Notes under the pieces: generated by a model
What the model saw: the letters and a program-made list of their open reading frames with translations, nothing else
What the model was told of the DNA's origin: nothing
Databases searched by the model: none
Made by a program: the position numbers and the translations under genes
Assembly (NCBI RefSeq): GCF_036946495.1
Contig: NZ_JAQIIX010000002.1
Location: 2,418,001-2,482,000, forward strand
Length of the DNA stretch: 64,000 nt
From: Mycolicibacterium neoaurum
GTDB lineage: Bacteria > Actinomycetota > Actinomycetes > Mycobacteriales > Mycobacteriaceae
Reading direction: 5' to 3'
In this document: one piece after another, positions 59,346 through 64,000 of the stretch
How the letters are laid out: each line of letters begins with the position of its first letter
How positions within the stretch are numbered: position 1 is the stretch's first letter

Positions 59346-61129
59346 TCCGGCGCAACCCGACCGCCGCCCGCAGCGGCGAGAACATCGCTGCCGGTCTGCT
59401 GCTGCTGTTCACGCTGTTGGCCATCCTGTGGTCGAATTCGCCCTGGGCGCAAAGCTATACGGAATTCTGGGACACCCACGTCGGACTGACCTTCGGCAGT
59501 ACGCATGCCGAGATGAGCGTCAAACACCTCGTCAACGACGCGTTGATGACGTTCTTCTTCTTCCTGGTCGGCCTCGAGGTCAAGAGCCAGTTCGTCATCG
59601 GTGAGCTGACCGACCGGTCCCGCGCGGCGGTACCGGTGTTGGCCGCGCTGGCCGGGCTGATCGTGCCGGCACTGGTGTTCCTGTTGTTCAACCCCAGCGG
59701 CGACGAGGCGCGGGCCTGGGGTGTGGTCATCTCGACCGACACCGCCTTCCTGGTCGGCGCGCTGGCCATCATCGGACCCAAGCATCCGTCCCGGCTGCGG
59801 ACGTTCCTGCTGACCCTGGCCGTCGTCGACGATGTCGGTGCGCTGCTGGCGATCGCGCTGTTCTACTCCGATCAGATCCGGATCTGGCCGTTGCTGTTGT
59901 CGGTGGTGCTGATCGCGCTGCTGGCCATGGTGCGGCTGCTGCCCGCCGCCCGCGGCCCCGCCTACTTCGTGCTGGGTCTGGGCTTGTGGCTCGCCCTGTT
60001 GCAGGGCGGTGTGCACCCGACGCTGGCCGGTGTCGCGGTCGCCTTGTTGATCCCGGTCTTCACCCCCGAACGCGATCGGGTGGAGGAGGCCGTCGAGATG
60101 ATCGGCGTCTTCCGACAGTCCCCGAACTCCGAGTACGCGCGGGAGGCGGCGCGACGGCTGCGTGATTCGATCTCCATCAACGAGCGCCTGCAGACCGCGT
60201 TCACGCCGTACGTGTCCTATCTGATCCTTCCGGTGTTCGCACTGGCCAACGCCGGCGTCCAGTTCAACATGCAGACCATCGAGCTAGCCGTTCGTTCGCC
60301 GCTGACCTGGGGCATCATCGCCGGTCTGGTGGTCGGCAAGTTCGTCGGTATCACCGCGGCGACGGCCATCGTGCGGGCCAGCGGCCTGGGCCAACTGGCA
60401 CCGGGAATGACCCTGCGTCGGGTGGCAGGCGGCGCGGCGCTGTCCGGGATCGGGTTCACCATCTCGCTGTTCATCGTCGACATCGCGATCAGCGATCCGG
60501 TCAGCCAGGACCTGGCCCGCGTCGGTGTGCTGGTGGCCTCGGTGGTGGCCTTCGTCCTCGGCTGGTTGCTGTTCACGATCACCGACCGGCTCAGCCCCCC
60601 GGTCGCCGTCGGTGCCACCCTGCTGCGCCCCGTCGACATCGAGCGCGACCATATCGCCGGAAATCCGCACGCGCCGCTCACCCTGGTCGAGTACGCCGAT
60701 TTCGAATGCCCGTTCTGCAGCCGGGCGACCGGCTCGATCGACGAGGTGCGCGCACATTTCGGGGATCGGCTGCGCTACGTATGGCGGCACCTTCCGCTGG
60801 AACGGGTGCACCCGCATTCGGTGGATGCCGCCCGCGCCAGCGAGGCCGCCGCGTTGCAGGGGCGCTTCTTCGAGATGGGTGCCCGCATGTTCGAGATGCA
60901 GGATCACCTGGAATGGCAACACATTTACCGCTACGCCGACGGGGTGGGCTGCGATATCGCGAAGTTCGACGAGGATGTGCAGTCGGCCAGGGTGATGCAC
61001 CGGGTGACCGATGACATCGAGGATGCCGAACTGATGGACCTGGGTGGGACGCCGACGTTCTTCGTCAACGGTGTCCGGCACACCGGGCCGTACGACGCCG
61101 CCAGCCTGATCCGCGCGCTGGAGGCCTAA
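59342..61129 (+). CDS. nhaA: NhaA Na+/H+ antiporter fused to a DsbA-like domain
   Basis: A 595-residue protein from GTG 59342, in overlap with the GH76 stop. Residues 1-410 are NhaA, with 11-12 helices: LVNDALMTFFFFLVGLEVKSQFVIGEL, the ion-binding TLAVVDDVGALLAIALFYSD (twin Asp), the pocket WGVVISTDTAFLVG, and LQGGVHPTLAGVAVALLIP. Residues 425-595 are a thioredoxin-fold, DsbA/DSBA-like domain with CPFC in EYADFECPFCSRATGSI and a cis-Pro GTPTFFVNGVRHTG. The fusion is known in actinobacteria. It suggests that ion exchange is linked to thiol redox. Confidence 0.93.
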   Translation: MIRRNPTAARSGENIAAGLLLLFTLLAILWSNSPWAQSYTEFWDTHVGLTFGSTHAEMSVKHLVNDALMTFFFFLVGLEVKSQFVIGELTDRSRAAVPVLAALAGLIVPALVFLLFNPSGDEARAWGVVISTDTAFLVGALAIIGPKHPSRLRTFLLTLAVVDDVGALLAIALFYSDQIRIWPLLLSVVLIALLAMVRLLPAARGPAYFVLGLGLWLALLQGGVHPTLAGVAVALLIPVFTPERDRVEEAVEMIGVFRQSPNSEYAREAARRLRDSISINERLQTAFTPYVSYLILPVFALANAGVQFNMQTIELAVRSPLTWGIIAGLVVGKFVGITAATAIVRASGLGQLAPGMTLRRVAGGAALSGIGFTISLFIVDIAISDPVSQDLARVGVLVASVVAFVLGWLLFTITDRLSPPVAVGATLLRPVDIERDHIAGNPHAPLTLVEYADFECPFCSRATGSIDEVRAHFGDRLRYVWRHLPLERVHPHSVDAARASEAAALQGRFFEMGARMFEMQDHLEWQHIYRYADGVGCDIAKFDEDVQSARVMHRVTDDIEDAELMDLGGTPTFFVNGVRHTGPYDAASLIRALEA

Positions 61130-62550
61130 CCGCGCCGCCCGCGCACCGAACCGAAGGCCACCAACGCCGCTGCCAGGGCGGTGAGCACCAGCCCGGCGAC
61201 GGTGACGGCCTGATGGAACTGGCCGGTCTGCTGTGCGGTCCAGTTCCCGGTCGCCAGCGAGCCGGTGAACAGCGCCGCCAGGATGGTGCCGGTGACGACG
61301 ATCCCGATCGCCGAGGTCACCTGTGCGGCGGTATCGGTGAGCGCCGTGCCCAGGGAGGTCCGGTCCTCGGGCAACCCGCGCAGCACGTTGAGCGCGGCGA
61401 CCACACCGACCACTCGCATGCCCGCGGCCACCAGCACCAGCGACAGCGCAACCCACGGATAACCGAACCGGCCGAGCGCGCCGAACACCGCCAGGCCGAG
61501 CACCACGGCGCAGGCGCTGAGCCAGGCGGCACGCTCCGGTCCGACCCGGCGGACGAACGGATCGACGAAGGCGCTGCCCGCGATCAAGACGAGGACCTGG
61601 GGCAGCATGCCGAGGGCGGCCAGCGCCGGGGGCCACCCCCAGTCGAGCTGCAGCTGCAGCGTCACCAGATAACCGAGACCCGCGACCGCCAGCCCGGCGG
61701 CCGCCTTGAAGGCCAGTCCGCTGGAGACCAACGGGCGCGCAACGAGTTCCAGGGATATGAGCGGGAAGCGTGTGCACCGTTCGCGGGCGACGAACACGAC
61801 GAGGGTGGCGGCGGCGCCCGCGGCGGCCGTCCACGGCAGCCACGAACCGGCACCGCGGTCGACGAAGAGCGTGGGTGTCAGCAGCGCCAGCACGATCGTC
61901 ATGGTTCCCAGCGCCGCACCGGGGAGGTCCAGTGGGTCGCGGTGCAGATCGTCCGCGCGGTCGGACGCCACGCCGCGACTCACCCCGATGATCGCCAGCA
62001 CGGCAATCGGGACGTTCACGAGCAGGAGCAGTTGCCACGGCGCGACCTGTATGACGAGGCCGCCGACGATCGGTCCGACGGCCAGTCCGACCAGGCCGAC
62101 GGTGGAGATGAGGGTGATGGCACGCAGCCGCAGGGTGTCCTCGTCGAAGAGCCGGAACGCCAGCGCCATCGAACCGGGCGTGGTCATCGCCGCGGCGACG
62201 CCGGTGAGCACCCGGACGACGATGAGTTGTTCGGCGGTGGTGACGAAGGCGGTGGCCAGGCTGGCCGCGGCGAGCAGGGAGAGCCCGATGATCATCAGCC
62301 GCCGGCGGCCGAACCGGTCGGCGAGCGCGCCGAAGATCAGCATCAGCCCGCCGAACACGACGGCGTAGGCGCCGACGACCCATTGCAGGGCGGTTGTCGA
62401 GGCGTGCAGATCGCGGCCGATGGTCGGCAGCGCGATGGTCAGCACCGAGTTGTCGAGCATCTCGAAGAGGAACACCGCGCTGAGTCCCGTCAGGGCCATC
62501 CATGCCTGGGCCAGTGACCGGAGAGGGAGAATGCGGGGAGCGACGGACAT
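61126..62550 (-). CDS. MFS drug-efflux transporter (14 helices, DHA2 type)
   Basis: A 474-residue major facilitator protein with about 14 helices. Loop motif A, GALADRFGRRRLM, and motif C-like GLAVGPIVGGLVIQ are present, with FEMLDNSVLTIALPTIGRDL at helix 1 (motif D1). This is the proton-driven multidrug group (EmrB/QacA-like). ATG 62550 or GTG 62556 (the latter inside the operator). It overlaps the nhaA end by 4 bp and is divergent from a TetR regulator with a shared operator, so it is probably induced by the drug that binds the regulator. Confidence 0.9.
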   Translation of the reverse strand: MSVAPRILPLRSLAQAWMALTGLSAVFLFEMLDNSVLTIALPTIGRDLHASTTALQWVVGAYAVVFGGLMLIFGALADRFGRRRLMIIGLSLLAAASLATAFVTTAEQLIVVRVLTGVAAAMTTPGSMALAFRLFDEDTLRLRAITLISTVGLVGLAVGPIVGGLVIQVAPWQLLLLVNVPIAVLAIIGVSRGVASDRADDLHRDPLDLPGAALGTMTIVLALLTPTLFVDRGAGSWLPWTAAAGAAATLVVFVARERCTRFPLISLELVARPLVSSGLAFKAAAGLAVAGLGYLVTLQLQLDWGWPPALAALGMLPQVLVLIAGSAFVDPFVRRVGPERAAWLSACAVVLGLAVFGALGRFGYPWVALSLVLVAAGMRVVGVVAALNVLRGLPEDRTSLGTALTDTAAQVTSAIGIVVTGTILAALFTGSLATGNWTAQQTGQFHQAVTVAGLVLTALAAALVAFGSVRGRRG

Positions 62551-62553
62551 AGG

Positions 62554-62580
62554 CACTAAGTTAAGTCACTAAACTTAGTG
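62554..62580. promoter_or_regulatory. TetR operator between the MFS and tetR genes
   Basis: CACTAAGTT (62554-62562) and AACTTAGTG (62572-62580) are exact complements with a 9-bp centre, located at the MFS start and 20 bp before tetR. It can control both. Confidence 0.8.
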
Positions 62581-62600
62581 GGTCAACAGGAGGGAAGGTC

Positions 62601-63203
62601 ATGCCGAGAACTTCGGAGCGCGGGGGGCCGCTGACCCGCCGCAAGATCTCCGATGTCGCCACGGTGCTGTTCCTGGAGCGCGGGTTCGATACCGTCACCG
62701 TCGCCGATGTGGCGCGGCAGGCCGGTGTGTCCAGCGTGACGGTGTTCAAGCACTTCCCCCGCAAAGAGGATCTGCTCTTCGACCGCGTGGAGGATGCCGT
62801 CGAGATCCTGCGGGCGGCGGTGCGCGAACGGAGTGCCGGTGTCGACGCGCTGACCTCGCTGCGCGAGACGGCCTTCCGGCTGGTCGACGAGCGCCATGCG
62901 CTGTCCGGGGTCAAGGCGGGATCGATCCCGTTCTATCGGACGGTGGCGGGATCACCCGCGCTGATCGCGCGAGCCAGGGAGATCGCCGCGGAACTTGAGC
63001 AGATCCTGGCCGCCGACCTGGAGGCCGATGCGGAGTTCGACGGGGACCCGACGTTGTTCGCCGCCCTGTTCATCGCCGGTTATGCGACGGTGCTCACCGG
63101 GACAGCGCGCCGCGTCATCGCCGCGGACGCTCCGGATCCGGTCGTCGACGACCACCGCGCCCGGTTGACGGCACTCTTCGATGCTCTGCGCGGTGGGCTC
63201 TAG
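62601..63203 (+). CDS. TetR-family regulator of the MFS gene
   Basis: A 200-residue TetR regulator with strong AGGAGGG upstream of ATG 62601. Helix-turn-helix: ISDVATVLFLERGFDTVTVADVARQAGVSSVTVFKHFPRKEDL. C-terminal ligand domain with RARLTALFDALRGGL. It is divergent from the efflux gene across the inverted repeat at 62554-62580, the standard layout of a drug-responsive repressor. It overlaps the convergent dedA-type gene by 4 bp. Confidence 0.93.
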   Translation: MPRTSERGGPLTRRKISDVATVLFLERGFDTVTVADVARQAGVSSVTVFKHFPRKEDLLFDRVEDAVEILRAAVRERSAGVDALTSLRETAFRLVDERHALSGVKAGSIPFYRTVAGSPALIARAREIAAELEQILAADLEADAEFDGDPTLFAALFIAGYATVLTGTARRVIAADAPDPVVDDHRARLTALFDALRGGL

Positions 63204-63892
63204 CCCTGCTCGGCCAGCGGTCCCTCGCCGGCATCCTTGACGGCCTTGCGGCGCTTGTACCACTCGATGGCGATCGGTAGCACCGACAGGATGACGATGC
63301 CGATGACGATCGGTTCGAGCAGCTTCTGGATGATCTCGAACCGGCCGAGCCAGAATCCCAGCATGGTCAGGCCGCAACCCCACACGATGGCGCCGACGGC
63401 GTTGTACAGCGTGAAGACGGCGTAATTCATCTTGGCGGCGCCGGCGGTGATGGGCGCCAGGGTGCGCACGATCGGCACGAACCGGGCGATCACGATGGCG
63501 AAGGGCCCGCGCTGCTCGAAGAACACATGAGCTTCGTCGAGGTACTTCTGCTTCAGGAACCGTGCGTTCGGCTTGAACATCGCCGTGCCGACGTTGCGGC
63601 CGATCCAGTAACCGACCTGGGCGCCAAGGATCGCGGCGACGGGGATGAAGACCAGCAGCTGCCATAGCTGGAAGTTGACGTCGGCGACGTTGCCCTCGGC
63701 CGAGGCGGTCTGGATGCCTGCGGCCAGCATGCCCGCCACGAACAGCAACGAGTCACCCGGCAGGATCGGGAACAACACCCCGGATTCGACGAAGACGACC
63801 ACCAGCAGACCGATCAGGGCCCAGGTGCCGAAGTAGCTCAGCAGGTTGATCGGGTCCATGAAATCCGGCATGAGCGCCAGGTTGGTGGTCAT
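63200..63892 (-). CDS. DedA-family membrane protein
   Basis: A 230-residue DedA/SNARE-associated-fold protein, of the lipid scramblase-like superfamily. Motifs: FVESGVLFPILPGDSLLFVAGMLAA (re-entrant loop with Glu and Asp) near the N-terminus, GYWIGRNVGTAMFKP, and the family block FFEQRGPFAIVIARFVPIVRTLAPITAG with its Arg pair. Related proteins flip undecaprenyl phosphate or phospholipids. It resembles M. tuberculosis Rv0364. Start ATG 63892. Confidence 0.93.
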   Translation of the reverse strand: MTTNLALMPDFMDPINLLSYFGTWALIGLLVVVFVESGVLFPILPGDSLLFVAGMLAAGIQTASAEGNVADVNFQLWQLLVFIPVAAILGAQVGYWIGRNVGTAMFKPNARFLKQKYLDEAHVFFEQRGPFAIVIARFVPIVRTLAPITAGAAKMNYAVFTLYNAVGAIVWGCGLTMLGFWLGRFEIIQKLLEPIVIGIVILSVLPIAIEWYKRRKAVKDAGEGPLAEQG

Positions 63893-63917
63893 GGGGTTCG
63901 AAGATACCGGCTCGACC

Positions 63918-64000
63918 TTATGGACAGGCCACTGCGATCCGGTAGCTGGAATCGACGATGCGCGCCGGATCTGCGGAATCGGTGCCGCTGCCCGACCCGT
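63918..64000 (-). CDS. 3' end of a minus-strand gene, cut by the window
   Basis: The minus strand reads open from the window end to a TAA at 63918-63920, giving about 26 C-terminal residues ending SSYRIAVACP. It lies 25 bp upstream of the dedA-type gene on the same strand, so it could be the previous gene of that transcript. Too short to name. Confidence 0.4.
   Translation of the reverse strand, partial: GSGSGTDSADPARIVDSSYRIAVACP

Noticed and set aside
60284..62503. A 739-codon open frame on the minus strand
   Set aside because: It runs through the NhaA fusion antisense and the MFS gene in another frame, and is Arg/Gly/Pro-rich, a typical GC-rich shadow.

Overview
The window is high-GC actinobacterial DNA from a Mycobacterium, most likely a fast-growing (Mycolicibacterium-type) species. 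The evidence is gene content: iniB-iniA-iniC, the fatty-acid-oxidation protein EtfD, the MmpL3 partner TtfA, CYP140, LpqJ, rmlA, mycothiol-dependent isomerase-fold proteins and an HspR-controlled dnaK-grpE-dnaJ-hspR operon. Much of the order matches, from memory, M. tuberculosis Rv0320-Rv0353. The part from the globin reductase through clpB, ttfA, the SpoU methyltransferase and GH76 to DedA corresponds to Rv0385 back to Rv0364, so it runs in the opposite direction relative to that genome.

Layout. 1-1360: a frameshifted tyrosine integrase next to tRNA-Gly(CCC), the edge of an integrated element. 1.4-12.9 kb: cupin, dcd, a membrane protein with an actin-like N-terminus, a TAP-type hydrolase, a TetR/CYP140 pair with two operators, two small enzymes and rmlA, a YibE/F membrane protein, aspC and a secreted protein. 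13-26 kb: etfD with a five-copy C-terminal repeat, then the ini region: a LuxR/MalT-type regulator coupled to a membrane-anchored Hsp70-like protein, and divergent to them an IniB-domain protein and iniB-iniA-iniC. The two ini promoters share CCCCTAAT-type repeats and identical spacing of other elements. 25.9-31.3 kb: an accessory block between iniC and lpqJ, with a TetR-controlled operon of creatininase-family hydrolase, metallo-beta-lactamase-fold hydrolase, GatC-like small subunit, amidase and LLM-type oxidoreductase. 31.3-37 kb: an Abi-alpha/DUF445/lpqJ/TIGR03085 operon, a DUF4232 lipoprotein and a TetR-alpha/beta hydrolase pair.

37.1-41.2 kb is the heat-shock operon with two HAIR-like HspR boxes; a third lies before clpB at 52.3 kb. 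41.2-47.4 kb is a nitrile-utilisation cluster: cobalt-type nitrile hydratase (beta, alpha, accessory protein), the CbtA/CbtB cobalt transporter, an acetamidase/formamidase that could consume the amide product, and MarR plus AmiC-like regulators. 47.4-64 kb holds aldose epimerase, globin-reductase, a COG3224 protein, a GAP transporter, a CYTH protein, clpB, ttfA, an SDR, a lipoprotein, a SpoU methyltransferase, GH76, an NhaA antiporter fused to a DsbA-like domain, a TetR/MFS pair and DedA.

I saw no CRISPR array, rRNA or insertion sequence. No system here is certainly new. The best candidates for a second look are the ini promoter architecture with its linked actin-fold membrane proteins, the heterocycle or amide hydrolase operon at 26.3-31.3 kb, and the self-contained nitrile hydratase cluster. 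Family names and synteny come from recognition and memory; no database was searched.
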